The notes under the pieces were generated by a model. The model was not told where the DNA came from. It was given only the letters and a program-made list of their open reading frames with translations, and made no database searches. Source: a virus. Taken from it: DNA of 64,000 nt. The stretch lies in IMG/VR virus record IMGVR_UViG_3300021085_000013, positions 1 to 64,000 of that record; one strand, 5' to 3'. Position numbers and translations under genes: made by a program. Each line of letters begins with the position of its first letter. The stretch's first letter is position 1. Positions 47,207-55,609 of the stretch are shown here, piece after piece.

Positions 47207-49333
47207 TTATAAATATCTATCGATAAATTCTTCTTTGCTACCAACAAATGATCTAGTCTTTGGGCCAAAAAGAACAATTTCAGCACCTTCTGATTTAAGC
47301 CAATCTGCGACTTTTTGAGCTTTTTTCTTATCAGCTGATAACCATACTGTGTCAAATTCAGAACCGTGAGACCTTTGCATTACAATACCTCCTTTTTCAT
47401 TTGTAAATTTAAACTTATCTCCAAGAGCAACACTTACTTTAATATTTTTATCAAAATTCTTTTTATGATTCTTAAAAGAATATGCTAAAGCACCTGAGTA
47501 ACTTTTAGTGTCAGTTGTAAATTCATCTAAAGATGTAGTAGTACCTTCATAAATATTTGATTCAAATGCTGGAACTAATCCAGTTTCTCCGTAGATATCT
47601 GCCATCATCCATTTTTTAGAACCTTCATCCCATAAATAAACGAATTCTGCACCACCTTCGTAATTTGCATCTTTAATATATTTGTTAATATTCTTAACAT
47701 TACCTTTCATCAGATTAACATCTCCGCCATAGAAATTAATTTTCTTAACGTCTTTATCTAAACCTGAATTATCTCCATTTTTAAGAACAAAATCTACATT
47801 TTTACCACTTTTAAAGGTTGATTTAATAATAGGCAACATGTTTTCAGGATATGAATCATAGTGAGTATATACTGAAGTAATATTTCCTTTCTTGTCTATT
47901 TTACCAAATTGACCTCTAGTTCCTTCATTAATTACATAATTGATTACTTCGTTAAATTTAGATTCTTTTAAAGAAATTTCTTCTTCAGTTAATTGAAACT
48001 TAACTGATTCTTCTACTGCGTTAAATCCTGCTAATAATTTTTCAGCAAGTTTAGATTCACCAATAGATTCTAAATATAGAGCAGTGCCTTCAGCAACTCC
48101 AATACCTGACCATCCGGCAGCATTTGAAATTCTAGAATAATACTCATCTAATATCTGTGATATTTTCTTTGCTCCTACTATAATAGCTTGTTTACCAAGA
48201 GTTAAAGGATTAACAGTAACACTTCCTAATCTTCCTTTGATAATTTTTTCAGTAGCTGTTCTTTCTCTATGGAAATTAGCATCAGTTAATGCTTCAGCAT
48301 AAATATATTTAATAGCTCCTAAGTGAGAAATTTTATCAGCTGTTAAGCTTCCTAGTTCTGCAAATATTTTATTGTATTGAGTTAATACTTTCTTTGCATC
48401 TCTTTTATATTTAATATCTAAGGCCTCATTCATTAATGATTCTCCTAATCCCCAGTAATTTGCGTAATCGTATTCAACTGGGAATATACCTAAATCACCT
48501 TCATCACCTTCTTCACTTTTAACAATTTTAGCAAGATAGTAATCTCCCTTTGCAGTATCTTCATATCCGTATGAATCTGCATCTGATCCCATTTCTTTTT
48601 TAAATTGTTTTGATATCTTTCTCCAATTATCGATAGCGATTATTTCAACTTCACTTCCAATTGAATTTTCAGTAGTATCTCCTACTTTAAATTTAGCTTT
48701 TTCAGTAACTAAAGATTCTGAAAATTCTTCAATATGTTCCATATCGATTTCATCTTCTCCCTTTAATTCTTTTTGTACTTCTTTAGACTTTACTAATTTT
48801 GAAAGATCTTTCATAGTGATTTCTCCATCAATGAAGTCAGCTAGTATATAGTATTGATTAGCAGAAAGTCCTTCACTGTCTCTAAAATCACCAATTTCTT
48901 CAATTGCTGCTTTAGTAACGGTCTTAGCTTCAGTAATCACTGATTCGCTTAATGAATTTCTTAGACCACAGTGTACGCATTCTACCGTTCCGTCCTTGTC
49001 AATTTGCTTATATAAATGTCCTTTTTTATTAGTACATTTTGGTTCGTCTGATTCAGTAACTTCTTCTGATGCAGTAACCTCTTCTACCTCTACTTCTATT
49101 TCAGCGATTTCTTCTTCTGAAACATCTCCAAATATTTTTGAGATAATTGATTCTTTCTGATCTTCTTCTAAACCTTCGAAAGAAGTTAATCCTAATTCAT
49201 CTAGAATAGCAGCTATTTTACCAACTGATTCTTGTCTTTTTAAATTGTTTTCTTCTCTAAGTTTACTAACAGATTCCTGTTTTCTAATCTCTGTAAACGA
49301 TTTAAATGAAGAAATTTTATTAACTTTTGCCAT
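47207..49333 (-). CDS. Putative internal head polyprotein with zinc-ribbon module, 708 aa
   Basis: The start SSFKSFTE (site after Glu15) resembles a capsid-targeting sequence. Candidate gp21 sites have the Glu at 135 (ESVITE-A), 211 (ESLVTE-K), 303 (ESLMNE-A), 470 (YVINE-G) and 596 (ESNIYE-G), giving modules of 120, 76, 92, 167, 126 and 112 residues. The first has a C-x5-H-x12-C-x2-C zinc-ribbon-like motif near 103-125. The 471-596 module contains RGQFGKID, then VYTHYDSYPE, a pattern known in phage and plasmid proteins of unknown function. A late-type motif lies 33 bases upstream; this is the first gene of the cargo block. Confidence 0.8.
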   Translation of the reverse strand: MAKVNKISSFKSFTEIRKQESVSKLREENNLKRQESVGKIAAILDELGLTSFEGLEEDQKESIISKIFGDVSEEEIAEIEVEVEEVTASEEVTESDEPKCTNKKGHLYKQIDKDGTVECVHCGLRNSLSESVITEAKTVTKAAIEEIGDFRDSEGLSANQYYILADFIDGEITMKDLSKLVKSKEVQKELKGEDEIDMEHIEEFSESLVTEKAKFKVGDTTENSIGSEVEIIAIDNWRKISKQFKKEMGSDADSYGYEDTAKGDYYLAKIVKSEEGDEGDLGIFPVEYDYANYWGLGESLMNEALDIKYKRDAKKVLTQYNKIFAELGSLTADKISHLGAIKYIYAEALTDANFHRERTATEKIIKGRLGSVTVNPLTLGKQAIIVGAKKISQILDEYYSRISNAAGWSGIGVAEGTALYLESIGESKLAEKLLAGFNAVEESVKFQLTEEEISLKESKFNEVINYVINEGTRGQFGKIDKKGNITSVYTHYDSYPENMLPIIKSTFKSGKNVDFVLKNGDNSGLDKDVKKINFYGGDVNLMKGNVKNINKYIKDANYEGGAEFVYLWDEGSKKWMMADIYGETGLVPAFESNIYEGTTTSLDEFTTDTKSYSGALAYSFKNHKKNFDKNIKVSVALGDKFKFTNEKGGIVMQRSHGSEFDTVWLSADKKKAQKVADWLKSEGAEIVLFGPKTRSFVGSKEEFIDRYL

Positions 49334-49365
49334 TTTTAATGTTTATTTAATTTAGTTTCGTTATT

Positions 49366-49374
49366 CTATATATC
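49366..49374 (-). promoter_or_regulatory. Late-promoter-like motif (GATATATAG) heading the cargo block
   Basis: GGAGATATATAGAAT lies 33 bases before the 708-residue gene and overlaps the final codons of uvsW. It could drive the whole 13.5-kb block. Confidence 0.5.
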
Positions 49375-50874
49375 TCCGTCAAATTTGACTTTCTTAATAC
49401 TATACTCAAATTTCTCTTGTTTATAAATTTTTTGTCTAGCTTTACTGTGTTTGTATAGGTAATTGTCCCATTCGTCGGTTCTAATGTCATCTACAAAATC
49501 GATAATTAATACAGCTTCTTTAGACTCATGCTGCCTTAGACCTCTACCAATTGACTGCCTGATGATCACCTCGGACTTAAATGACTCTGTAAAGAATATA
49601 TTGTGTATTTTCTTAATGGAAATTCCAGTAGAAAATGTACCATAACTAGCTACAATAACTACTTCATCTCCTGCTTCCATTTTCTTCTTATATTCTTCTC
49701 TAATATCTTTATCAGTTCCTCCATCTACATAAAAAACTCTTTTATCTGAGTTTTGGCGAAGTTGTTCGTATATTTTTTTACCATGTTCTATCCTATGAAA
49801 CAGAACCAGAGAGTTTCTAGGAACCTTGCCAACGACATTACATATAAAATTAAGTCTACCAAAAGAATTAATAATGTAATTTTGTTCTAGTTGAAAAACA
49901 TCCTTCCTATCATACTTATTAAATGCTAATTCTTCAAATGCCTTTTTGGCGGAATCAGGTGCGTAATTCATTTCAATTACCTTTACTTTACATTTAGCGA
50001 TGTGACCCTGGCTCTGTAAAAATGCAGCCTTAACTTCGCTAATTACAGGACCCGTTTGACTCATTAGTGTTAACTTGTCTAAAGATCCATCTTTGGGAAT
50101 TGTACCCGATAAACCATACTTATATTTTGCGTTAGTGCATTTTTGTAATATAGTCTTAATAGAATTAGATTTCGCCTTATGGGTTTCATCTACGATAACA
50201 GCGTCGAACTGTTGAAAGTATTCTTTGGGCTTTTTAACTAGGGATTGATATGTACCTATTACTACATTCCGGTCTGACTTTATTTTCTGACCAGCATATA
50301 TTTGTTGTATCTTTAGTTTTATTCTATTCTTATTATTGTATTCGTGGAAATCTTCATGAGCCTGTACAACTAAAGAAACATTAGGAACTATAAATAGTAT
50401 TTTCTCTGCTCTTTCTTTTTCTAACATATAAGCTACTGTTAAAAAGCTAATAAGTGTTTTTCCAGCAGACGTTGCTAATTCAGCTAAACATCTCCTAAAC
50501 TTTAGGATATTAAATGCAGTTTCTATTTGATAATCCCTTGGAACAAATTTGCTACCCTCAAAAAATTCTAAAGCCCATGCTTCAAATGATTCGGCTCCTA
50601 TGTTTCTATCAAATAGTCTTTGAATTCCATTAAGTTTAAGATCAAACTTATATTCCTTGCAAATAAGCATAACGTATCGCCAAAGACCAGCGGGAATCCA
50701 CTTATCGTCTTTGATATATGAAACATATCCGTCCCATATTCCTTTCTTGACTAAAGGATTAAATCTCCAACTATCAATTCTTTTAGTTAAAGATATTTTA
50801 ATCTGCTCTAGTTCAAGTTCCTCTGCTTCATCAATTCGTAAGAATTGATTATCATCCGTTAGAGTTAAAATCAA
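49366..50874 (-). CDS. uvsW: Recombination/branch-migration helicase (UvsW)
   Basis: UvsW is a superfamily 2 helicase that remodels forks, migrates branches and unwinds R-loops. The N-terminal 100 residues (DSWRFNPLVKKGIWDG) are the DNA-binding domain seen in T4. Walker A ATSAGKT is near 140, the DEAD-like box VDETH near 223, LSGTIP near 255 and motif VI IGRGLRQ near 455. At 502 residues it matches T4 UvsW. It begins a recombination/replication group (uvsW, uvsY, gp61, gp32). Confidence 0.93.
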   Translation of the reverse strand: MILTLTDDNQFLRIDEAEELELEQIKISLTKRIDSWRFNPLVKKGIWDGYVSYIKDDKWIPAGLWRYVMLICKEYKFDLKLNGIQRLFDRNIGAESFEAWALEFFEGSKFVPRDYQIETAFNILKFRRCLAELATSAGKTLISFLTVAYMLEKERAEKILFIVPNVSLVVQAHEDFHEYNNKNRIKLKIQQIYAGQKIKSDRNVVIGTYQSLVKKPKEYFQQFDAVIVDETHKAKSNSIKTILQKCTNAKYKYGLSGTIPKDGSLDKLTLMSQTGPVISEVKAAFLQSQGHIAKCKVKVIEMNYAPDSAKKAFEELAFNKYDRKDVFQLEQNYIINSFGRLNFICNVVGKVPRNSLVLFHRIEHGKKIYEQLRQNSDKRVFYVDGGTDKDIREEYKKKMEAGDEVVIVASYGTFSTGISIKKIHNIFFTESFKSEVIIRQSIGRGLRQHESKEAVLIIDFVDDIRTDEWDNYLYKHSKARQKIYKQEKFEYSIKKVKFDGDI

Positions 50875-50891
50875 TTTTCATTTAACTTTTT

Positions 50892-51326
50892 TTACAGTCT
50901 CGAAATATCAAGGCGATTCTTTATTGCAAAGCCCATATTGTCGAGAGTTTTTACTGAGCCTTCAATAAAGGCCTTTTGGCTTTCAAGTAAATCCAAAATT
51001 TGCTTATCGTCTGAAAGATCTGCATCAATAAAACGTTCTCTTTGTTTATCTGTTATCTTATAATCAAACTTATAATATTCAATCCATTTTTGTTTATATA
51101 ACTTGTCTACTGTTCCTTTCTGCGTTCTAATTTTACCACCAATGGTTGCTAAATTTTCAACTAATATTTGCCTATAACTTAATGTGTATGCGCTAACATC
51201 TTCTAGGTTAATACCTTCTTTTAAGTTTTCAGTAAGTTCTTTAATCTTTAAAGTCCATTCTGATCTTTGTTTTGCTAAATATTCGTCTAATTGTACAATC
51301 TTAGATTTGTTTGATTGTTCTGCCAT
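50892..51326 (-). CDS. uvsY: Recombination mediator (UvsY)
   Basis: UvsY helps UvsX replace gp32 on single-stranded DNA. The 144-residue helical protein (T4: 137) ends with the family-like block SQKAFIEGSVKTLDNMGFAIKNRLDI, which parallels the T4 C-terminal helix with SRGFAIK. The central basic segment (KQKWIEYYKFDYK) fits the DNA-binding helix. It lies between uvsW and the primase group, as expected for recombination genes. Identity is modest, so the call rests on pattern and place. Confidence 0.78.
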   Translation of the reverse strand: MAEQSNKSKIVQLDEYLAKQRSEWTLKIKELTENLKEGINLEDVSAYTLSYRQILVENLATIGGKIRTQKGTVDKLYKQKWIEYYKFDYKITDKQRERFIDADLSDDKQILDLLESQKAFIEGSVKTLDNMGFAIKNRLDISRL

Positions 51327-51337
51327 GTGGTGTTTTT

Positions 51338-51550
51338 TTAGAATAATGAGTTGTTATTAGTATTCTTCTTAATATAAACTTGACTCTTAAATTTTTTCTT
51401 ATATTTAGGAGTTATTTTAATTTCTTTTTCATCATGTGATAAATCAGCGGCTGCAAACCCAATAATCATTTTTAGATTTTTGTGTCTTTTTCCATCTTCT
51501 TCGAATTGATCTAATTCGTCGTTTACCATTTGTACGTAATCGTCTATCAT
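51338..51550 (-). CDS. Small hypothetical protein, 70 aa, ending in SLF
   Basis: The protein has an acidic N-terminal half and a Lys-rich C-terminal half ending NNNSLF. This ending matches the polymerase and glycosyltransferase C-termini here and may bind the clamp. The start overlaps the gp61 stop by 4 bases. No family recognised. Confidence 0.6.
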   Translation of the reverse strand: MIDDYVQMVNDELDQFEEDGKRHKNLKMIIGFAAADLSHDEKEIKITPKYKKKFKSQVYIKKNTNNNSLF

Positions 51551-52629
51551 AAGTAATAAGCATCTAGTCGTGAATTACTAAAATACTTATCCATTGTAGA
51601 TAAACATTTATTTTTTGTTTTCCAAGCAGCGATAACTAGATCGTTTAGATCTTTAATCTTGCTAGGATATTTATCCATCTTAGATTCAGAAAGAAATTTG
51701 TCCCATGTAAATACTTCTTTACCTCTTTTTAATTTTTGCATCATCTTTGATTTTCCTGCTTCGTCGTTATCAAACATATATCGTATTGTTGGAATTTCGT
51801 CTAATTCTTCAGTTGATCTAGTTACAGACGCCAATGCTATAGAGTTAGGCATAAATAAGGCATCTAAGGGTCCTTCGAATACCGTACAAGGCATTTGGAA
51901 GTTTGCAGTCATGATACCAAACAAAGTTGATAGCTTCTTAGAGGATATAAGCTGTTCATCCTGAAGAGGTATTTCTTTATTCATTTCCTGATATATCTTT
52001 TCTATATCGTATGTTAAATATCTTGTGTTTTTACTTTTTCTTAAAGATCTACTTTGAAATCCTATAACTTTACCTTCAGGTGCTAAGTTTAAAACTAAGA
52101 TTCTTTTATCTTTGGGAGAATATAAGAAGTGATTAAGTTTCTTATGTAAAAACCTGTTCTTTAAATAGAAAAAGGCAGGATCGCCTGGTTCTATTTCTAC
52201 AAGTTTAAAAACTTCTTTAAGTTCCTTTCTTGTAGGTGATAAATCATATAAAGTTTTAAATACACCATGTTGTAGAGTGTCTACTTCATTAACAGATACC
52301 TTGTGTTCTTTAATATATTCTATAATTGTAATAGAATCTTGAGTATCTTGGAATTTTAGGTGATGATCTTTTAGAAAACCATATAGATCTGAGTGTTGTC
52401 CACAATTAAAGCAGTGGAATTGTAACGTTGCCCAATATAGATTACCTCTTTTCTTATGAGTTTCACCATGTGAGTCACCACAATAAGGGCATGCCAGGTT
52501 TAAACGACCTGGCATTTCCTTAATCATGTGTTTGTTAGGGTCAGTATGTTCTTTTACACAAACTTGTTTAACTAAACTTCTGACCTTCTGCTTTAAATCT
52601 TCTGTGATTTTTTTAGATTCCGATTTCAT
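51547..52629 (-). CDS. gp61: DNA primase (gp61)
   Basis: Gp61 makes RNA primers with the gp41 helicase. The N-terminal zinc finger has CPYCGDSHG near 49 and FHCFNCGQ near 73, the four-Cys type of DnaG-like primases. The TOPRIM-like centre has VFEGPLDALFMPNS near 232 and MFDNDEAGKSK near 265, carrying the catalytic acids. Length 360 compares with 342 in T4. It overlaps the gp32 stop by 17 bases, so expression is linked to the single-strand binding protein. Confidence 0.93.
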   Translation of the reverse strand: MKSESKKITEDLKQKVRSLVKQVCVKEHTDPNKHMIKEMPGRLNLACPYCGDSHGETHKKRGNLYWATLQFHCFNCGQHSDLYGFLKDHHLKFQDTQDSITIIEYIKEHKVSVNEVDTLQHGVFKTLYDLSPTRKELKEVFKLVEIEPGDPAFFYLKNRFLHKKLNHFLYSPKDKRILVLNLAPEGKVIGFQSRSLRKSKNTRYLTYDIEKIYQEMNKEIPLQDEQLISSKKLSTLFGIMTANFQMPCTVFEGPLDALFMPNSIALASVTRSTEELDEIPTIRYMFDNDEAGKSKMMQKLKRGKEVFTWDKFLSESKMDKYPSKIKDLNDLVIAAWKTKNKCLSTMDKYFSNSRLDAYYL

Positions 52630-53569
52630 CTAAGAAAGAATCTAGATCATCGCTATCTGCTGATGCAGTTGAAGATTTTGTTTCTGCTGCCGTTGGAGTC
52701 GCTGTCATTGTGTCAGGGAATTCAAAGTTAGCATCATTTCCTGTTACCGGAGCTGCTTCTTTTACTGCTGCTTTTTTAGCAGCTGGTTTCGGTGTAGAAA
52801 TTACAGAATCCATTGAAGAACCAGGGTTAAGATATTGTCTTAAAATACCATTGACAAAGTCAAGAGTTTCAGCATCCCATTTCTTATATCCATAAGGATC
52901 TAAAGATGGTGCTGTATCTAATTCACCTTTAATAGATGTCATAGCTTCTTGGTTTCTTTCAGCTGGTTTTCCATCAATTGCAATAGCTGATCTAGTTGCA
53001 GAGAATTTAGACTTATCATAGTTATTATATTCACCTTGGCGAGTAATAATAAGTTCAAAGTTCTTTCCTTCGAATAAATCATAAATCTGAGTTGGTTCAC
53101 CAAATGCAGGTTTAGTTTCTTCTTCGATCTTCTCTTTAATTTTGTAACCGAATTTAAATACTTTATAAGTACCTTCTAATTCAGGGTTCTGAGGATCTTT
53201 CACTACTTTAATAAGTGAGTAATACTGTTCTCTACGCTTAAGCTTGTCGCTCATCTTACGGTCTACTGCTGAATCACTCTTACGAAGTTTGAAGAATGCA
53301 TCTGCAATTGGACACTTATCTCCTACCGTTGAAGGTGAATCAATAAGTCTTCCATCGCCGTTAGCGTCAGTTAGCCAGTGTACATACTTTTTAACTAATG
53401 AATTTCTTGGGTTTGTTGGGTTTGGAACAAAACGAATAAGTGCTTTGTAAGTTCCGTCTTTACCATCGTCTGCTGATGGTTTGTAGATCTCATTTGTAGA
53501 GCTTGAGCTCTTTGTTTCATGAGTTTCAACGTCTGATACGCTGAGGTTAAAAATGTCAAAATCTGCCAT
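52613..53569 (-). CDS. gp32: Single-stranded DNA-binding protein (gp32) lacking the zinc site
   Basis: Gp32 coats ssDNA and organises replication and recombination proteins. The OB-fold core is clear: KALIRFVPNP near 44, VHWLTD, then YYSLIKVVKDPQNPELEGTYKVF near 115-138 and GKNFELIITRQGEYNNYDKSKF near 168. The C-terminus is Ala/Pro-linked and ends in an acidic tail (DSDDLDSFLDEIGI), the part that recruits partners. T4 gp32 binds zinc through three Cys and one His; here that region (KCPIADAFFKLRKS) keeps a single Cys, so the zinc is probably lost. A leader of about 100 bases separates a late-type motif from the start. Confidence 0.92.
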   Translation of the reverse strand: MADFDIFNLSVSDVETHETKSSSSTNEIYKPSADDGKDGTYKALIRFVPNPTNPRNSLVKKYVHWLTDANGDGRLIDSPSTVGDKCPIADAFFKLRKSDSAVDRKMSDKLKRREQYYSLIKVVKDPQNPELEGTYKVFKFGYKIKEKIEEETKPAFGEPTQIYDLFEGKNFELIITRQGEYNNYDKSKFSATRSAIAIDGKPAERNQEAMTSIKGELDTAPSLDPYGYKKWDAETLDFVNGILRQYLNPGSSMDSVISTPKPAAKKAAVKEAAPVTGNDANFEFPDTMTATPTAAETKSSTASADSDDLDSFLDEIGI

Positions 53570-53668
53570 GTCTTTAATTGCTTTAATTTACGTTAATGTC
53601 TTTAATCTTTAAAAAACTTTCAATAGTTATACATGTAATTCCTAAAAGGTTTCACAATAATAACTATT

Positions 53669-53677
53669 CTATATATC
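53669..53677 (-). promoter_or_regulatory. Late-promoter-like motif in the gp32 leader region
   Basis: GGATATATAGAATAG lies 100 bases before the gp32 ATG. The long leader is A/T-rich and has a TGTATAACTAT string at about 53617-53627 that could be a second promoter. T4 gp32 controls its own mRNA through the leader; a similar control is possible but not shown. Confidence 0.35.
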
Positions 53678-53702
53678 CGTATCGCAGGGGGCAGGGGAAG
53701 AA

Positions 53703-53894
53703 TTATAGCTCTGTGTAAGTTGCACCAGATTCGTCAATCCACTTTGAAGAAGAGTTTGGAAGACGAGCTAAACCAGCCTTTCTTAACATATCTATCATTT
53801 CATTTTCTGTTATTCTATGTTGAGTTACCATATCACTTAAAATCTCTTTAAGCTTTAATAGGTGTGCCGGTATTATTTCTTTATCTGTTTGCAT
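53703..53894 (-). CDS. Small hypothetical protein, 63 aa
   Basis: The protein has a helical region with a possible helix-turn-helix (ITENEMIDMLRKAGLARL, about residues 28-45) followed by a polar tail. A DNA-binding role is only a guess. The gene stands alone between gp32 and the RuvC-like gene. Confidence 0.6.
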   Translation of the reverse strand: MQTDKEIIPAHLLKLKEILSDMVTQHRITENEMIDMLRKAGLARLPNSSSKWIDESGATYTEL

Positions 53895-53975
53895 ATTTTT
53901 ATATATCTTTTTATTTTATGAAACTTTATGGGGAAAAGACAGTATAACTTAAGACTTTAAGCCTCAGTGGTAAAT

Positions 53976-54671
53976 CTATTCCTCAGTGGCCGACATCTTT
54001 GCTCTAACGAAGTGAGTTAAAAAGTAAGCGTCAACTAAATCGTCAAAGGGTTTTGGTATTTTTTTCGAAGGTCCAATTTCTTTCACACAAAAATCTAAAA
54101 GAGGATGTTCTGCTAAGACTTGATCTTCTAATACATTACCTAAAAAGGCATCCCATAATTGAGACTTATTCATGTTTCCTTTTCCAGCGTGTTTCTTAAT
54201 TGTAGTAGGAGCAATGGTTTGAATGTCTAGGATTTCAAGTTGACTTAGCATTCTTTCTTTAAGTATTGCAGCTCCTGCAGCCATATCTATAATATTATTA
54301 GTTCCCATTTTCGAACCGAAAGAAGTTCCTTCAAAAGAAATAATATATTGCTTCTTTGTTTTTGTAATATCCGTTATTAAATTAATAATGTCATCTGCTG
54401 TTTTAGCGTATCTCTTTATCTTTGCTAATTCAACGCTTGAATAATCTGCACCATGTTTTCCCCAGTCGGGTTGATTAATAAGAGTAACTCCCTTCAAATG
54501 AGATATGTCTTCTTGCCAAGCTCTTTCTTTCTTGGTTCCTTGGCCTTCTTTAATATAAGATATGAAATGATATTCGTTAGTTTCTTCTTGGTATATAAAA
54601 ATACCTGGAGAGTTTAATGAAAAGTCTACTGATACGTAATTCAAATTAGAATGATTTTCCGATAGCAGCAC
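53976..54671 (-). CDS. RuvC-like Holliday junction resolvase
   Basis: The RNase-H-fold pattern of RuvC is visible: YVSVDFSLNSPG at the start (D16 as first acidic residue), an IISFEGTSFGSK strand near 111 (Glu), the APTTIKKHAGKGNMNKSQ loop near 154-171, and FDDLVDAYFLTHF near 212 (final Asp pair). Such enzymes cut branched DNA before packaging; T4 uses the unrelated endonuclease VII (gp49) for this. The start overlaps the upstream gene by 26 bases, so a slightly later start is possible. Confidence 0.75.
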   Translation of the reverse strand: MLLSENHSNLNYVSVDFSLNSPGIFIYQEETNEYHFISYIKEGQGTKKERAWQEDISHLKGVTLINQPDWGKHGADYSSVELAKIKRYAKTADDIINLITDITKTKKQYIISFEGTSFGSKMGTNNIIDMAAGAAILKERMLSQLEILDIQTIAPTTIKKHAGKGNMNKSQLWDAFLGNVLEDQVLAEHPLLDFCVKEIGPSKKIPKPFDDLVDAYFLTHFVRAKMSATEE

Positions 54672-55014
54672 CTAATCCAGCGCCAACTAATCTTGAGGTT
54701 AATAAATCGTAAAAAATACCTTTTTGAATTCCTAAAACTTTAGCAACTGTTTTACCAATTGTTTTACCTAAAGCAAATCCTGTAAGGCCACCAAATATAG
54801 AACCTAAGAAACCTTCATTTGTTAATTCCTCATTAAATCTTTCAAAATCAAACGTTCCATCTTCATTTGCGTACTGTCTAGTAAATTCTTCTAATGCCGC
54901 ATCAACCTTTTGCTCTAATTCGTCAGTCCATTCTGACTGTAGAGATTCTTCTAATAGAGTAATTTCCTCTTTAGTTATATTCTCTTCGCTTAAGTATTCA
55001 AAAAATGTTTTCAT
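54646..55014 (-). CDS. Small internal head protein with glycine-zipper C-terminus
   Basis: MKTFFEYLSE is a capsid-targeting-like start (site after Glu10), and ELTNE followed by G at 67-68 is a second possible gp21 site. The 55 residues after that site are rich in Gly, Ala, Leu and Ile with repeated G-x3-G spacing (GFLGSIFGGLTGFALG, then LVGAGLGAAIG). That is typical of peptides that insert in membranes. Cleavage would release this segment in the head. A role in DNA delivery across the host membrane is possible. A late-type motif lies 26 bases upstream. Confidence 0.72.
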   Translation of the reverse strand: MKTFFEYLSEENITKEEITLLEESLQSEWTDELEQKVDAALEEFTRQYANEDGTFDFERFNEELTNEGFLGSIFGGLTGFALGKTIGKTVAKVLGIQKGIFYDLLTSRLVGAGLGAAIGKSF

Positions 55015-55039
55015 TATAATTGTCTATATTGTTATGGAT

Positions 55040-55047
55040 TATATATC
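55040..55047 (-). promoter_or_regulatory. Late-promoter-like motif (GATATATA)
   Basis: AGAGATATATAATCC lies 26 bases before the 122-residue internal-protein gene. Confidence 0.5.
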
Positions 55048-55051
55048 TCTT

Positions 55052-55609
55052 TTATTTATTATCTATTTCAGGAGTTATATTGAACTTGTTGTAATAAAAA
55101 TTAAGGGTGAATGTAGAAAACTCCGCGACATTACTTGACATATTTAATTCCAACTCTGATATTGAATTAAGAATAGGTTTTTCGAAAACTGCACTCATTA
55201 AATGTATACCCTCAGAATCCATTATTTGAAGTTTAAGATCGTTAATAAACGGGTCTCTAACCTGTTTTGAATAATAATATAATAGAGTATCTTGCATTAT
55301 AAAATAATTAACATATCCATCTAATAACTGAAGCTCTATAGAAAATTGTCTTTCAATAGTATTCTGTATAGGAATAGATCCTCTGTGATATGTAATAGTT
55401 CCATCGTTAGGAGATTGTGATATTGGATCAAAATTAATCCCTGGCATACTTAAACCCTGTATTGAATAATTGATAAAATCAATAGGTTCTTCTAGAATAT
55501 TTCCCGGAATTCTATTCAAATAAGGTCTGTATTTATCAGCTACTTCCTTTGGAATAAAGGTCCTAGGGAACTTAAAGTTAAATAAGTTATTTCTACTATT
55601 TAATATCAT
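55052..55609 (-). CDS. Tail tube or baseplate-tube-like protein, 185 aa
   Basis: The chain is mostly beta strands with one helix, in the order expected of the T4 tail-tube fold (gp19, and the tube-initiator gp48/gp54): a SIQGLSMPGINFDP segment near 48-61, then TITYHRG, and RQFSIELQLLDGYVNYFIMQD near 88. Next come a strand pair and a final EFSTFTLNFYYNKF strand. The start has an extended NLFNFKFPRTFIP segment. Tail tube versus a baseplate tube initiator cannot be decided. It overlaps the 685-residue structural gene by one base. Confidence 0.5.
   Translation of the reverse strand: MILNSRNNLFNFKFPRTFIPKEVADKYRPYLNRIPGNILEEPIDFINYSIQGLSMPGINFDPISQSPNDGTITYHRGSIPIQNTIERQFSIELQLLDGYVNYFIMQDTLLYYYSKQVRDPFINDLKLQIMDSEGIHLMSAVFEKPILNSISELELNMSSNVAEFSTFTLNFYYNKFNITPEIDNK

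Noticed and set aside
53900-53907. Late-type motif before the 63-residue gene
   Set aside because: It is only 6 bases from the start codon.
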